Part shown: in pieces, positions 1 to 10,204 of the stretch | Layout: each line of letters opens with the position of its first letter | How positions within the stretch are numbered: position 1 is the stretch's first letter | From: Lachnospiraceae bacterium OF09-6 | Lineage (GTDB): Bacteria; Bacillota; Clostridia; Lachnospirales; Lachnospiraceae | DNA: 59,851 bases | NCBI GenBank assembly: GCA_003435055.1 | Contig: QUMM01000019.1 | Coordinates: 1-59,851, forward strand | Reading direction: 5' to 3' | The notes under the pieces: model-generated | What the model saw: only the letters and a program-made list of their open reading frames with translations | The model's database searches: none | Told to the model about the DNA's origin: nothing | Program-made: the position numbers and the translations under genes

Positions 1-194
1 GCATGCTCGCTCTCCTCATTACTCGCGAAAATTAATTTTAATCCAGTTCAAAATCAACATACTAGCTAATCTATCCCTTTTACTGTTTTATAAGGTCAGT
101 TCCTTGAATATTAAAACTTTTTAGAATCTTTCAAGGTTGTTTCACTGTTCAATTATCAAGGTTCTTTGCTGTTCTCTCGCAGATCAGCTTCATT
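1..194 (-). other. probable rRNA operon leader
   Basis: No protein gene is seen in 1-353. Read on the minus strand, this part follows two strong promoters and contains repeated boxA-like text such as CCTTGATAATTGAACAGTG and CAACCTTGAAAG, which resembles the antiterminator leader before 16S rRNA in Clostridia. The rRNA itself would lie beyond position 1 and cannot be seen. This is inference from promoter strength and leader resemblance. Confidence 0.4.
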
Positions 195-223
195 ATTTTA
201 TCAAAGCTTTTATCATTTGTCAA
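195..223 (-). promoter_or_regulatory. strong promoter P2 (rrn-like)
   Basis: On the minus strand TTGACA (218-223), a 17-base spacer and TAAAAT (195-200). It is the second of two tandem promoters pointing off the left edge. Confidence 0.6.
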
Positions 224-315
224 GAACTTTTTTTATTTTTTAAATTCTTTTTTCAAGAATTTAAAAGCTTTTCTTTGCTGTTTTCAAATCTTTTGTTCTC
301 TCAAACAGCTTGTTT

Positions 316-344
316 ATAATAGCATTCTCTCAGCAGTTTGTCAA
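316..344 (-). promoter_or_regulatory. strong promoter P1 (rrn-like)
   Basis: On the minus strand TTGACA (339-344), a 17-base spacer and TATTAT (316-321). It lies about 120 bases upstream of P2. Tandem consensus promoters of this kind are typical of rRNA operons. Confidence 0.6.
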
Positions 345-353
345 CAGGTTTTT

Positions 354-1154
354 TTATATTTTTATTGTTTTTTGCAAAAAATTTAAAAATACGTTCAGAT
401 CATATAATTTATCAAGTATCACGCTTTTCTCAATCATCTCCATCAGAAGCTTTCCAATTGCTGTACTACTGAATATGGTAATAACTAAAAAGGTAATCCA
501 GACAATAGCCAGTGCCTGCATGAACCCCAGCAGCAGCCCCAGGATCTGATTAATTCCATGAATCACCGGAAGATTGGCAATCACATCTAGCGTCATGACT
601 GCCAGCCAGATAAAACTTGCCACTATTACCCAGGTTAACACAAAAGCTATAATATTCATAATCAGATTGGCCATGAATTTTGGCACATAATCGTTAAAGC
701 TGTTTACTGCCAGTTTTTGATACGTCTTTTCTGTGTTATTATTAATCAGTAGTTTCTTTAGCATATCTGGGATTGGCAGTTCTTCGATTGCTTTTTTCTG
801 CATCTGTCTGTCTGATTCGCCCATGATCTTTTCTGCCACACTCCGGTCATTGTCCGACTGTATACTCTTTAATGAAATCTCTTCCTCTTCAGTTTTCTCT
901 TCTGTCTCTGCCAGTTTTTCCGTCTTTTCATCCAGTGATACCGTAAATGATTCCTGGCATTTTTCCATCACATAGGTATATACTGGTGTCTGCTCCTGTA
1001 AAAACTGAGATACATACGGCGTCACAAATGATACCAATACCACAGAAGCAGCAAGAGATATCACAGAGGCCAGACTTTTTATCAGACCTCTGCGATATCC
1101 CCTTATCATAAATAATAAAAATATCAGTAATACAATTCCTGTCAAAATATTCAT
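354..1154 (-). CDS. CvpA family membrane protein
   Basis: A 266-residue membrane protein. The start (residues 1-45) has two hydrophobic segments with the YRRGLIKSL-type basic turn seen in CvpA-family proteins. A charged, Glu-rich, probably extracytoplasmic middle (about residues 60-150) follows, then two more membrane segments near 165-250. CvpA proteins are linked to colicin V export and to envelope or division functions in different bacteria; the exact role here is unknown. AGGAAA lies before the ATG. It follows the DUF5711 gene by 8 bases, so the two are surely cotranscribed. Confidence 0.75.
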   Translation of the reverse strand: MNILTGIVLLIFLLFMIRGYRRGLIKSLASVISLAASVVLVSFVTPYVSQFLQEQTPVYTYVMEKCQESFTVSLDEKTEKLAETEEKTEEEEISLKSIQSDNDRSVAEKIMGESDRQMQKKAIEELPIPDMLKKLLINNNTEKTYQKLAVNSFNDYVPKFMANLIMNIIAFVLTWVIVASFIWLAVMTLDVIANLPVIHGINQILGLLLGFMQALAIVWITFLVITIFSSTAIGKLLMEMIEKSVILDKLYDLNVFLNFLQKTIKI

Positions 1155-1162
1155 AGTATTTC

Positions 1163-2476
1163 CTATCCGATCTTTATAGTATCCACGCTGTCCGGTGTGA
1201 TGATCATATATTTGCCGAGTCCCTCCGATGGGATAACATCCGTGATCTGCTTTTCATATTCTGCCAAATATTTTAGTTTGCCAGAAGTTGTATAGATCAT
1301 CAATTCCGTTCCATTATAGAAAAAGATTTCCTCTCCGCATATTTTAATTTGGGTATATTCCATATCAAAATAGGCCTGAAAGCATCTGGATCCATTCTCC
1401 CGATATACTTCCACCTTATACTTATGTGTATTCTCTTCCTGGCCATTTTCTGTCACAATACCAAAATAAGATTCATCATAAAAGGTACTGACAATTTCTT
1501 TTTCGACTGCGATCTCCTTCTTCTCCTCTGGCACATGCTTTCCATAAAAAACAGACGCTCCGGCATCCCGAAATGCCACTGCGTAATCAGAATCCATAAA
1601 CTGCACTTCCGGGATCACACTTCCCTCATAGCTGACCTCTTTCACCAGATTATTCTCCTGATCTTTTCCCACTGATGAGAAATTATAGAAATCCACCTTT
1701 GATTCCAGCATCTGATTCTGGATACCAGCAAATGATACCATCATTTTCAGTCCGTCTGAAGAAATATCCATATCCAATGGATATCCCGCTTTGCCAACAG
1801 AAGTCTTATTTTTTACAATAATATTTCCATGAGAATCATATACATTAATCCAGGTAACATCTCCATCTTCCAGAATTGCTGCTACAACTCCCTGTTTGGT
1901 TACCCGGATTTTAGTCAGCGTATACTCCACTTTAAAGTTACCGACCAGACCTTTTTCATTGAAAATATAAATATCATTCCCACGCTGATCAGCCACTGCC
2001 ACGGTCGTTCCACATACATCAATCACCGGATTTTGCATCGTAAAAGTCGTATTCCACTGAACCGCATTTTCTTTATTGACACAGGTCACTCCATTGGGAT
2101 TGCATTTCAAAGTGCATCCTTTTTTCAGAAAAACATATTGCGTTGCATTATCATCCGTCCGTTCCTCTCTGGATACCAGAGTATAATGTCGATATACCTT
2201 AACATGATGATATATTCCAAATCCTACTGATACTACCAGCAAAACAGTCAGGATCGCAGCTGTCCGGATCCTGACTTTATTTTTGTGCATACGCAGTTTT
2301 GACGATAAATTCAGCATTTCATCACTCTGCATTGCCTGGTCTGCTTTGCTCTTATAGCCAGCTCTCATATCGGATGCTTTACCAATTACTGCTGATTTCA
2401 TATTTCCTAGCGCATCTCGAAACGAAAACTTAGGCTCTGTATTGTGATCTTTTTTTAATTTCTCAAATAATTTCAT
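1163..2476 (-). CDS. DUF5711 family single-pass membrane protein
   Basis: About 437 residues. A basic cytoplasmic N-terminus (to about residue 80) is followed by one membrane segment (near ILTVLLVVSVGFGIY) and a large extracytoplasmic part with repeated short beta-strand stretches (for example VCGTTVAVADQRGN) that suggest a beta-propeller. This matches the DUF5711 proteins of Clostridia, whose function is unknown. I chose the internal ATG at 2476, preceded by GGGGAA; an in-frame ATG at 2506 would add ten residues. It sits between the LysM and CvpA genes on the same strand, pointing to an envelope role. Confidence 0.7.
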   Translation of the reverse strand: MKLFEKLKKDHNTEPKFSFRDALGNMKSAVIGKASDMRAGYKSKADQAMQSDEMLNLSSKLRMHKNKVRIRTAAILTVLLVVSVGFGIYHHVKVYRHYTLVSREERTDDNATQYVFLKKGCTLKCNPNGVTCVNKENAVQWNTTFTMQNPVIDVCGTTVAVADQRGNDIYIFNEKGLVGNFKVEYTLTKIRVTKQGVVAAILEDGDVTWINVYDSHGNIIVKNKTSVGKAGYPLDMDISSDGLKMMVSFAGIQNQMLESKVDFYNFSSVGKDQENNLVKEVSYEGSVIPEVQFMDSDYAVAFRDAGASVFYGKHVPEEKKEIAVEKEIVSTFYDESYFGIVTENGQEENTHKYKVEVYRENGSRCFQAYFDMEYTQIKICGEEIFFYNGTELMIYTTSGKLKYLAEYEKQITDVIPSEGLGKYMIITPDSVDTIKIG

Positions 2477-2542
2477 CTTGCGTTCCCCGTTCTGAACAAT
2501 TACCATATTTCATTACCTATCATCATAACATGCCCTAAAATA

Positions 2543-3712
2543 TTATGGAAGAAGAATTTTCTGTCCCGGAAGTATCGTATCTTCTTCTGATATGCCATTC
2601 AGTGCACAGATTTCCTGTACTTTTTCTGTCGTTCCATAATACATTTCACTAATTCCAGCCAAAGTATCACCAACCTTTATCGTATAGGACGCTCTTGCCT
2701 GATTTGCTGCCGTTCGCACTGCATCCTCCGGCTGATGTTTTTCTTCTGTTTCTGTTTCACTGTTTTGCTCTGTTTCGATATTTTTTTCTGTTTCTGCTAC
2801 TGTCTGCACAGAATTTTCTGTTACAATCTCTTCTTCCACCGTCAGATTTTCTGTATCTTCCACAGTATCTTCCGTCACATTCTTCATATGAGAGATTACC
2901 GCTTCTGCCGAATCTGCCTGATCCGTAACATACTCTCTCTGACTGTCCACATGATCTGAGAGAATCGCCAGACTTTGTTCTACTTGTTTCATTCGATCAT
3001 AATTATAGACGATCGTCACGCCAAGCGCCAACACGGTCATAACCAGAAATCCTCCGGCTATGTAAGTCATCCAGCCTTGTTTCTGTTCTTCTTCTGCCTC
3101 TTTTTCCGTCTTCTTTTGCTTCACAAGTTTCCGAAAACGTTGAATTGCATGATCCTCCACATTTTCTTCCATCTTCTCTGTCTTTTCTGTACTGGTCTGA
3201 ATCAACCGCTTTTGCATCGGCACATTTTTCTCATAGTATATAAAGTATCCTGGTTGTTCTGTCAGTATTTCTTCCTCCATAAAAAATGCAGTCAGTTCAT
3301 CTTCCAGTGAATCTGCCACCAGAAGAACCTGATTTTCTTCCTGAAACAGTTGTTTATAGATATCCAGAACCTCCTGGTTATAGATTACCGGTTTTTCCTT
3401 TGAAGAAAAGAACCAGCCTACTACTTTTTTGATTCCAAATTCTGTTTCTATCTGTTTATCCAGTTGTATTTTCTCTTCCTCACTCATACGAAAATCTTCT
3501 ATTTCGATCGCTGCATCCACGAATACATATGGATACAGATTCTGTTCTTTTACGGTTCCCAGAAGAAGCGCCTTTGCCGTTTCCTTCTGTCCTGACAGCC
3601 GGTTTAAATATGTCACAACATAATCTTCCACATAAAGCTTCTTATCCCCGCTTCCATCTCCTACCTGTCGTGTATTCTTCGGCAGTTTCCATTCTTTTTT
3701 TGTCTCTGACAT
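2543..3712 (-). CDS. LysM-domain membrane protein with a degenerate MPN-like N-domain
   Basis: About 389 residues. The N-terminal 170 residues follow the layout of the JAB/MPN fold: ALLLGTV, VDAAIEIED, then VVGWFFSSKEK where active members have GWxHSHP, then NQVLLVADS. The metal-binding histidines are absent, so it would not be a peptidase. A basic stretch, one membrane segment (about 215-235), a Thr/Glu-rich spacer and a C-terminal LysM domain (YTIKVGDTLAGISEMYYGT, ending KILLP) follow, so the LysM faces the cell wall. The start is the ATG after AAGGAGT; a GTG four codons upstream is too close to the ribosome site. Confidence 0.7.
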   Translation of the reverse strand: MSETKKEWKLPKNTRQVGDGSGDKKLYVEDYVVTYLNRLSGQKETAKALLLGTVKEQNLYPYVFVDAAIEIEDFRMSEEEKIQLDKQIETEFGIKKVVGWFFSSKEKPVIYNQEVLDIYKQLFQEENQVLLVADSLEDELTAFFMEEEILTEQPGYFIYYEKNVPMQKRLIQTSTEKTEKMEENVEDHAIQRFRKLVKQKKTEKEAEEEQKQGWMTYIAGGFLVMTVLALGVTIVYNYDRMKQVEQSLAILSDHVDSQREYVTDQADSAEAVISHMKNVTEDTVEDTENLTVEEEIVTENSVQTVAETEKNIETEQNSETETEEKHQPEDAVRTAANQARASYTIKVGDTLAGISEMYYGTTEKVQEICALNGISEEDTILPGQKILLP

Positions 3713-3874
3713 ATCTGCACTCACTCCTTTTTGGATTCAGAGTAACATTTTTCTTCTGCAAATTTTAGCAAAACAACTCCTAAAGCTCCGGGTATTCATC
3801 GACATAATATGCTGTATACTTTTTCCTTTTTGTGGATACACTGTAGAAATAAAAAGAAAGGATCCTATAAGATT

Positions 3875-4444
3875 ATGAATGTATCACACACGGCTACCTG
3901 CTATATCAACGGTAAGTCCGATTCCGCTCCATATCTCCTGGCTGATCAGCTTATTTCTTTGTTATGCCATTCTCATTCCGGAAGCGCTGCACCAGTTTTT
4001 CTCTGTATTGGCACTGATCTGGTTACCGGTGACAGCCTCGGTCCTCTTGTCGGCACATGGCTGCACTGTTCTTCTGCTTTTCCTTATACCGTCTATGGCA
4101 CACTTTCGCAGCCTGTCCATGCTATGAATCTGAAAGAGACTATGTCCAAAGTCTCTTTCTCTCATCCAGGCAGCCCGGTCATCGCCATTGACGCCTGCCT
4201 GGGAAGCAAGAAACATCTTCATTATATAACAATAGCCCCAGGAGCTCTTTCTCCCGGGGCTGGTGTAAACAAATGTCTCGGAACGGTGGGGGATATCTCC
4301 ATCACAGGGATCATCAATCTCTCAGGAGAATATGCTCACATGATTCTCCAGACCACCCGTCCTTCTGCTGTCATGGCCATGGCAGAATGCATCACAAAAG
4401 GCATCCTTCTGGCCTGCAACGGATATTCTAAACAAATGCTTTGA
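3875..4444 (+). CDS. yyaC: spore protease YyaC family protein
   Basis: A 189-residue protein of the YyaC family, related to the germination protease GPR. Typical text is seen: FLCIGTDLVTGDSLGPLVG, then VIAIDACLG and PGALSPGAGVNK. In Bacillus-type spore formers YyaC is made during sporulation, but its substrate is not settled. I chose the ATG at 3875, preceded by AAAGG; the open frame begins earlier at 3809 but has no ribosome site there. It is transcribed opposite to both neighbours and its 3' end overlaps the 3' end of the transketolase C subunit by 17 bases. It is the best marker in the window that the organism forms spores. Confidence 0.85.
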   Translation: MNVSHTATCYINGKSDSAPYLLADQLISLLCHSHSGSAAPVFLCIGTDLVTGDSLGPLVGTWLHCSSAFPYTVYGTLSQPVHAMNLKETMSKVSFSHPGSPVIAIDACLGSKKHLHYITIAPGALSPGAGVNKCLGTVGDISITGIINLSGEYAHMILQTTRPSAVMAMAECITKGILLACNGYSKQML

Positions 4445-5365
4445 TTTTATTGTAAATGCCTTCCGCATCCAGACCATATTTGTGAAGCAGTGCACTGCTG
4501 TTCCTGATTCACCAAATACATCGTTCATACCGATTCTCAGCATCCTGGTTGGTGCTTTCTCACTGAGACACTCTGCTACAGCACCGCCAAGGCCGCCGAT
4601 TACAGAATGTTCTTCCACAGTTACCACTTTACCGGTCTTCTTTGCAGATGCTACGATCAGGTCTTCATCCAGAGGCTTGATGGTATGAATATTGATCACT
4701 TCTGCATCAATACCATCTTTTGCCAGCATCTCTGCTGCTGCCAGACATTCTGCTACCGGGAGTCCGGTTGCCACAATGGTAAGATCTTTGCCTTCTTTTA
4801 AAGTCACACCCTTACCGATTTCAAATTTGTAATCTGGCTTGTCATTGATTACTGGCACTGCCAGACGTCCAAAACGTAAATAAACTGGTCCTTCGTATTC
4901 TACTGCTGCCTTTACAGCTGCTTTTGCTTCCACATCATCAGACGGGCAGATCACTACCATACCCGGGATGGTTCTCATCAGTGCGATATCTTCGTTGCAC
5001 TGATGGGTAGCGCCATCTTCTCCTACGGAGATACCCGCATGGGTAGCGCCAATCTTCACATTCAGATGTGGATATCCGATAGAGTTACGGATCTGTTCAA
5101 AATTACGTCCTGCTGCAAACATGGCGAAAGAACTGATAAAAGGAATTTTTCCTGTAGTTGCCATACCTGCTGCAATTCCTGTCATGTTGCATTCTGCGAT
5201 ACCACAGTCAATGTGACGTTCCGGAAATGCTTTTTTAAATGTGCCCGTCTTGGTAGCTGCTGCAAGGTCTGCATCCAGCACTACAACATTCGGATTCTCT
5301 TTTCCCACTTCTACGAGGGCATTACCATAACTTTCTCTGGTTGCGATCTTCTTTACTTCTGACAT
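4428..5365 (-). CDS. transketolase, C-terminal subunit (frameshifted near 4490)
   Basis: This is the pyrimidine-binding plus C-terminal half of a split transketolase, which works with the adjacent N-subunit in the pentose phosphate pathway. Seen: DADLAAATKTGTF, the glutamate-bearing GIAECNMTGIAAGMA, and the C-terminal VEEHSVIGGLGGAVAE. The frame breaks after ESGTAV. One missing base near 4490 would restore a tail ending YNKIKAFV and a TAG at 4428 (312 residues, normal size). Uncorrected, it runs on into yyaC to 4322. It overlaps the end of the N-subunit gene by 13 bases, so the two are translationally coupled. Confidence 0.88.
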
Positions 5366-6192
5366 AATGCTTCACCTACCTTCTCTAAGTCTGCCATAGC
5401 GATTGCATATTCTTCGTCGTTTGGCGCTTTTCCGTGCCATCCTACCTGGCCTTCCATGAAGGAAACTCCTTTTCCTTTCAGGGTCTTGGCAATGATAGCT
5501 GTAGGCATTCCCTTGGTAGCCTTAGCTTCATCAAATGCAGCTTTTAACTGATCGAAATCATTTCCATCTGCAACGTTAATTACATGGAAATTGAATGCTT
5601 CAAACTTTTTATCAATTGGATATGGGCTGTTTACCTCATCAATCGGTCCATCAATCTGTAATCCGTTGTTATCCACAATCACTACCAGATTATCCAGTTT
5701 TCTGGCGCCTGCAAACATAGCAGCCTCCCATACCTGGCCTTCCTGAATCTCTCCATCACCAAGAAGTGTATAGGTTCTGTAGCTATCACCACTCATCTTT
5801 GCCGATAACGCCATACCTACTGCTGCCGAAATTCCCTGTCCCAGTGATCCGCTGGACATATCAACGCCCGGAATATGCTGCATACAAGGGTGTCCCTGAA
5901 GATAAGAGCCTAATTTACGCAGAGTTGTCAAATCTTCTACCGGGAAGTATCCTCTGTGTGCCAGAGTAGAATACAGACCTGGAGCTGTGTGACCCTTGGA
6001 TAATACAAATCGGTCTCTGTCTGCTTTTTTCGGATCCTTCGGATCAATGTTCATCTCTTCAAAATATAAATATGTAAATATCTCTGTTGCCGACAGGGAT
6101 CCGCCCGGATGACCTGCTTTTGCACTGTGAACTGCTGTGACGATACCCTTGCGGATCTCGTTAGCAGTTTTTTGTAACTCTAACTTATTCAT
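5353..6192 (-). CDS. transketolase, N-terminal subunit
   Basis: About 279 residues. It is the thiamine-diphosphate-binding half of a split transketolase: AGHPGGSLSATEI, SKGHTAPGLYS, SLGQGISAAVGMA, and GDGEIQEGQVWEA with the GDG...NN metal and cofactor motif (VDNNGLQIDG). The enzyme moves two-carbon ketol units between sugar phosphates. The start is the ATG after GGAGGG; an ATG 12 bases upstream lacks a ribosome site. It is the first gene of a two-gene unit with a promoter at 6283-6312. Confidence 0.92.
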   Translation of the reverse strand: MNKLELQKTANEIRKGIVTAVHSAKAGHPGGSLSATEIFTYLYFEEMNIDPKDPKKADRDRFVLSKGHTAPGLYSTLAHRGYFPVEDLTTLRKLGSYLQGHPCMQHIPGVDMSSGSLGQGISAAVGMALSAKMSGDSYRTYTLLGDGEIQEGQVWEAAMFAGARKLDNLVVIVDNNGLQIDGPIDEVNSPYPIDKKFEAFNFHVINVADGNDFDQLKAAFDEAKATKGMPTAIIAKTLKGKGVSFMEGQVGWHGKAPNDEEYAIAMADLEKVGEALCQK

Positions 6193-6282
6193 AATGCCCT
6201 CCATTTATATAATATTCGTGCGTATCTGTCCAGTACTTTTGCACACGCAAAACGATAATTTCCGAACAGCCACATTGTATTT

Positions 6283-6312
6283 ATTATAGCACACTTTACT
6301 ATGCTATCACAA
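6283..6312 (-). promoter_or_regulatory. transketolase promoter with inverted repeat
   Basis: On the minus strand TTGTGA (6307-6312), an 18-base spacer and TATAAT (6283-6288). The arms ATAGCA and TGCTAT (6286-6307 on the plus strand) flank the spacer and overlap both boxes, which could be an operator. Confidence 0.5.
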
Positions 6313-6342
6313 GATATGGATCCTGTTCCCGCCACATTTTTT

Positions 6343-6939
6343 CTATAATTCTACGCGTCCCTCCAGAGCCCTCAGAAGAGTCACCTGGTCAATATATTCC
6401 AGATCTCCTCCTACCGGCACTCCACTTGCAATCCTGCTGACTTTAATACCTGTCGGCTTGATTAGTTTGCTGATATACATAGCCGTTGTCTCCCCCTCCA
6501 GACTGGAGTTGGTCGCAATAATCACTTCTTTTACATCACCCTGAAGCCGCTGAATCAGTTCTTTTAGCCTGATATCATTTGGTCCGATCCCCAGCATAGG
6601 CGAAATTGCCCCGTGGAGCACATGATATACGCCGTTATATTTTCCGGTTTTCTCATAGGCTGCCAGGTCTCTGGTATTCTCCACCACCATAATTGTGGAT
6701 GCATCCCTTTCCGGGTTGCTGCAGATCGGACATAATTCACTGTCCGTCAGTGTATAACACTGCTTACAGTATCGTACATGCTCTTTGGCTTCTATAATGG
6801 CATCAGACAGGCTTTTCACTTCTTCGATCGGCCGATTAATAATATGAAAGGCCAGCCGCTGTGCCGACTTCGGTCCGATACCCGGAAGCTTGGAAAATTC
6901 TTCGATCAGCCTGCTGATCTGACTGCTGTAGTAATCCAT
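6343..6939 (-). CDS. recR: recombination mediator RecR
   Basis: A 198-residue RecR. An N-terminal helix-hairpin-helix ([18 protein letters not shown]) is followed by a four-cysteine zinc finger ([16 protein letters not shown]) and a Toprim domain ([12 protein letters not shown], then [15 protein letters not shown]). RecR acts with RecF/RecO to load RecA at gaps. Its ATG overlaps the stop of ybaB by one base (TAATG), giving the usual dnaX-ybaB-recR unit. Confidence 0.96.
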   Translation of the reverse strand: MDYYSSQISRLIEEFSKLPGIGPKSAQRLAFHIINRPIEEVKSLSDAIIEAKEHVRYCKQCYTLTDSELCPICSNPERDASTIMVVENTRDLAAYEKTGKYNGVYHVLHGAISPMLGIGPNDIRLKELIQRLQGDVKEVIIATNSSLEGETTAMYISKLIKPTGIKVSRIASGVPVGGDLEYIDQVTLLRALEGRVEL

Positions 6940-7283
6940 TAGAATGGGAATCCTCCGCCAAGTCCTCCTGTCAGCTTAGACATTACTGCACTGGACTCTT
7001 CTTCTACTTTACGAAGTGCTTCATTGGTTGCTGCAACGATCAGATCCTCCAGCATCTCAATATCATCCGGATCTACTACATCTTCCTGCAGTTTTACTTT
7101 AGTCACTTCCCGCTTTCCGCTGACGGTTACTTCTACTGCTCCTCCGCCTGCTGCTGCTGTAAATTCTTTTTCTTCCAGCTGTTTCTGATTCTCTTCCATC
7201 TGCTTCTGCATTCTCTGCGCCTGCTTCATCAGATTATTCATATTACCAGGCATTCCTCCTGGAAATCCTCCTCTTTTTGCCAT
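6939..7283 (-). CDS. YbaB/EbfC family nucleoid-associated protein
   Basis: A 114-residue DNA-binding protein. A Gly/Met/Gln-rich N-terminus ([18 protein letters not shown]) is followed by a helical arm, the core strand [18 protein letters not shown], and [19 protein letters not shown]. Homologues form tweezer-like dimers on DNA. It lies between dnaX and recR, its standard place. FPF just before the stop is a common end in clostridial members. Confidence 0.93.
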   Translation of the reverse strand: MAKRGGFPGGMPGNMNNLMKQAQRMQKQMEENQKQLEEKEFTAAAGGGAVEVTVSGKREVTKVKLQEDVVDPDDIEMLEDLIVAATNEALRKVEEESSAVMSKLTGGLGGGFPF

Positions 7284-7299
7284 ATCTTTTTCCTCCTGA

Positions 7300-8951
7300 T
7301 TAATCTTCTATCTCTATATTGTCAAAATGTACCTGCTGCCGGATCTTTTCTTCCACAGACACATTCACCAGTCTGGCCTGTGTGATTCCTGCATCCTGCT
7401 GCAGCATCATTTTCACTTCCACTTTTTTTCCAATCTGTTCTGCAATGATCTTTTCCAACAATTCTTTTGTGCCCGGATCATTCACATATCGTTCTCCGAG
7501 AAAATCCTGGAATACCACATACAGCCGCTGATCCTCTCCTGATGCATTATACTGCACCTTAGCGCTGAGCAATACACTTTTCAACCGGCCGCCTGTGGCG
7601 TTGACAATATTACGCCATTTAGCCAATGCCTGCTTCAGATCTTCCGGTGCGGCTGCTTCTTCTGGAAGTGGTGCAGCTGCCGCCTCACCAGATGCCGTTT
7701 CTATATCTGCTGATATCTGTTCTTCCGGGTTATAGCCTGCCTTCTCACCGTGCGAAGCACTCCGATAACCGGAATTCTGCGTATTTACCACCTGAACTCC
7801 ATTCTGCATCATCTGTTCCAGGCGACGGATCCGATCCAGAAGCGAAGTCTCATCCCGCTCCATCTCTGGACGGCACAGCTTAATCAATGCCACTTCCAGT
7901 GCAATTCTCTTAGATGATTCGAACTTGATCTGATTGGACAATTCCGAAAAAATCCGAATATAACGGATCAAGGTATCTTCTCTTACCATTCCCGCTTCTT
8001 CCTGCAGCAGCTTCAGATTATCCGTAGATACATCCAGCACATCCTCCAGATCATCTGATGCCTTCAAAAGCAGAAGATTTCGCATGTACCAGGTAAAATC
8101 TGTAACGAACTGCCCCAGCTCCCTGCCCTGCATGACCAGATCTTCCAGCATCTTCATTAGTTCTGCTACCTGATTCTGCAAAATCAACCGCAGCATTCTG
8201 CTGAAAACCTCCGTGTCTACTGCGCCCAGTACATCCAGTACATTATCGTATGTCAGCTTCTGTCCAAGATAAAAGGCAATGCACTGATCCATCAGACTCA
8301 GGCATCTCGCATAGAGCCATCTGCTTTTCTGGCAATATAACGAATCGCCTTTTCCTCTACCTCCACCTGTTCTTCCTTCATCAGCTGTGTCAGCCTGTCT
8401 GCAATCGTCAAAATGGAGATTCGCTTAAAATCATATCTCTGGCATCTGGAAAGAATCGTAATCGGAATCTTATGTGCTTCTGTCGTAGCCAGAATAAAAA
8501 TCACATAAGATGGTGGTTCCTCCAGTGTCTTCAGCAGTGCATTAAACGCCCCAATGGAAAGCATATGCACCTCATCAATAATATAGACCTTATATTTTCC
8601 TTCCGTAGGCGAATAAGTTGTCTCTTCCCGAATCTCACGAATATTGTCTACACCATTATTGGATGCTGCATCAATCTCTATCACATTCATAGAGCTTCCT
8701 GCAGCAATTGCCTTGCAGGTTGCACATTCATTGCAGGGATTTCCATCTATCGGGTGCTCACAGTTTACTGCTTTTGCCAGAATCTTGGCCACCGTCGTCT
8801 TACCGGTTCCCCGGGTTCCGCAAAACAGGTAAGCATGACCTATTCTGTCAGCGTTGATCTGATTCTTTAATGTCTGTACAATCGCATCCTGTCCCTTTAC
8901 ATCTGCAAAAGTATCCGGGCGGAACTTCCGATACAGGGCTGTATATCCCAT
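7300..8951 (-). CDS. dnaX: DNA polymerase III subunit gamma/tau (frameshifted near 8296)
   Basis: The clamp-loader ATPase. The N-terminal part has Walker [15 protein letters not shown], a four-cysteine zinc site ([16 protein letters not shown]), Walker B IIDEVHML and sensor text [10 protein letters not shown]. The C-terminal part starts at the collar domain ([12 protein letters not shown]). The break is between GSMRDA and SLMDQC: one C missing from a CCC run near 8296 restores a single 550-residue protein. The site is not an A-rich slippery sequence and lies far upstream of where programmed tau/gamma shifts occur, so I do not read it as programmed. Confidence 0.93.
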
Positions 8952-9029
8952 TTTTCTGTCTCCTGTCTGCTGCTTGCGTAAAAGAGGCGGCCGGGTCTGT
9001 CTCCAGGCTCTGCCGCGTTTTCACAATTC

Positions 9030-10102
9030 TTAGTCTCCAAAACTGATGCCGATCAGTTTTGCTTCTTTGATGATCTGATCATCCGGTGATACGGATTTCA
9101 GTTTGCCTGCTACATCTTCCAGCGGTACTTTCTTAGTCTTGCCGTTTACCATACCGATCATATAACCGAACTCTCCGTTCAGAATTGCATTCGCTCCTGC
9201 TGCTCCCAGTCTTGTGGAAAGCACGCGGTCATACGGGCAAGGGCTTCCGCCTCGCTGTGTATGTCCAGGCACCGTCACCCGTACTTCTGTCCCGTTCTTT
9301 TCCTGAATAGCGGCTGCCAGTTCATAGGAAACAGACGGATGTTTTTTATTTTCCAGATACTTCTTCTGCTCCTTCTTGCTCATAGCTGCCACTTCCTTGG
9401 AAATTGCGCCCTCTGCTACCGCAAGCACTGTAAATCCTTTTCCCTGTTGCGTACGCTTGTCAATCGCCTCAATAACCTTATCAATATCATATGGGATCTC
9501 CGGAATCAGAATAATATCGGCACCGCCTGCAATGCCTGCATACAGGCAAAGCTGTCCCACTTTATGCCCCATGATCTCTACAATAAAGACACGGTTATGG
9601 AGGATGCTGTAGTATGAATGCAGTCAATGGCCTCTGTAGCAATATTTACTGCACTATAGAATCCAAAGGTCATGTCTGTTCCATAAATATCATTATCAAT
9701 CGTCTTTGGAAGGTGGATAATATTCAGTCCTTCCTCACGAAGCAGGTTGGCCGTCTTCTGTGTACCGTTACCGCCAAGAATGACCAGACAATCCAACCGA
9801 AGCTTGTAATAATTCTGCTTCATTGCTTCTACTTTATCCAATCCGTTCTCATCCGGTACACGCATCAGTTTAAATGGCTGTCTGGAAGAACCGATAATGG
9901 TTCCACCCTTAGTCAGGATCCCCGAAAAATCCTGTGCTGTCAGGAGTCTGTAGTCTCCGTAGATCAGGCCCTTATATCCGTTTAAGAATCCATACACCTC
10001 TAAATCCTGTACATTAGACGATAATGCCTTCACCACGCCTCGCATGGTTGCATTCAATGCCTGACAGTCACCGCCACTGGTAAGCATGCCCACTCTCAAC
10101 AT
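9030..10102 (-). CDS. pfkA: 6-phosphofructokinase (frameshifted near 9598)
   Basis: Phosphorylates fructose 6-phosphate. N-terminal TSGGDCQALNATMRG; LGGNGTQKT has the glycine at the ATP/PPi-deciding place that favours ATP; LPKTIDND holds the catalytic aspartate and a lysine where E. coli has glycine, the mixed G/K pattern of the long clade. PGHTQRGGSP binds substrate. The frame breaks after HTTASS; one base missing from a C run near 9598 restores HNRVFIVEIMGHKVG and a 357-residue protein. A promoter at 10170-10198 lies just after the malic enzyme terminator. Confidence 0.92.
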
Positions 10103-10169
10103 ATTTGATACCTTCTTTCATCATTGTTGCAGATTTTGTCATACAGACATTTTCTGCACGTATAAAATT

Positions 10170-10198
10170 ACTATACTACATTTTTGGAGGGATAACAA
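10170..10198 (-). promoter_or_regulatory. pfkA promoter
   Basis: On the minus strand TTGTTA (10193-10198), a 17-base spacer and TATAGT (10170-10175), placed between the malic enzyme terminator and the pfkA ribosome site GAAGG. Confidence 0.5.
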
Positions 10199-10204
10199 GA
10201 AAAA

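Noticed and set aside
8290..8300. dnaX frame break as programmed frameshifting
   Set aside because: No slippery A/T run or stem follows; the site is in the ATPase-collar region, and one missing C in a CCC run fully restores the protein, as at many other places in the window.
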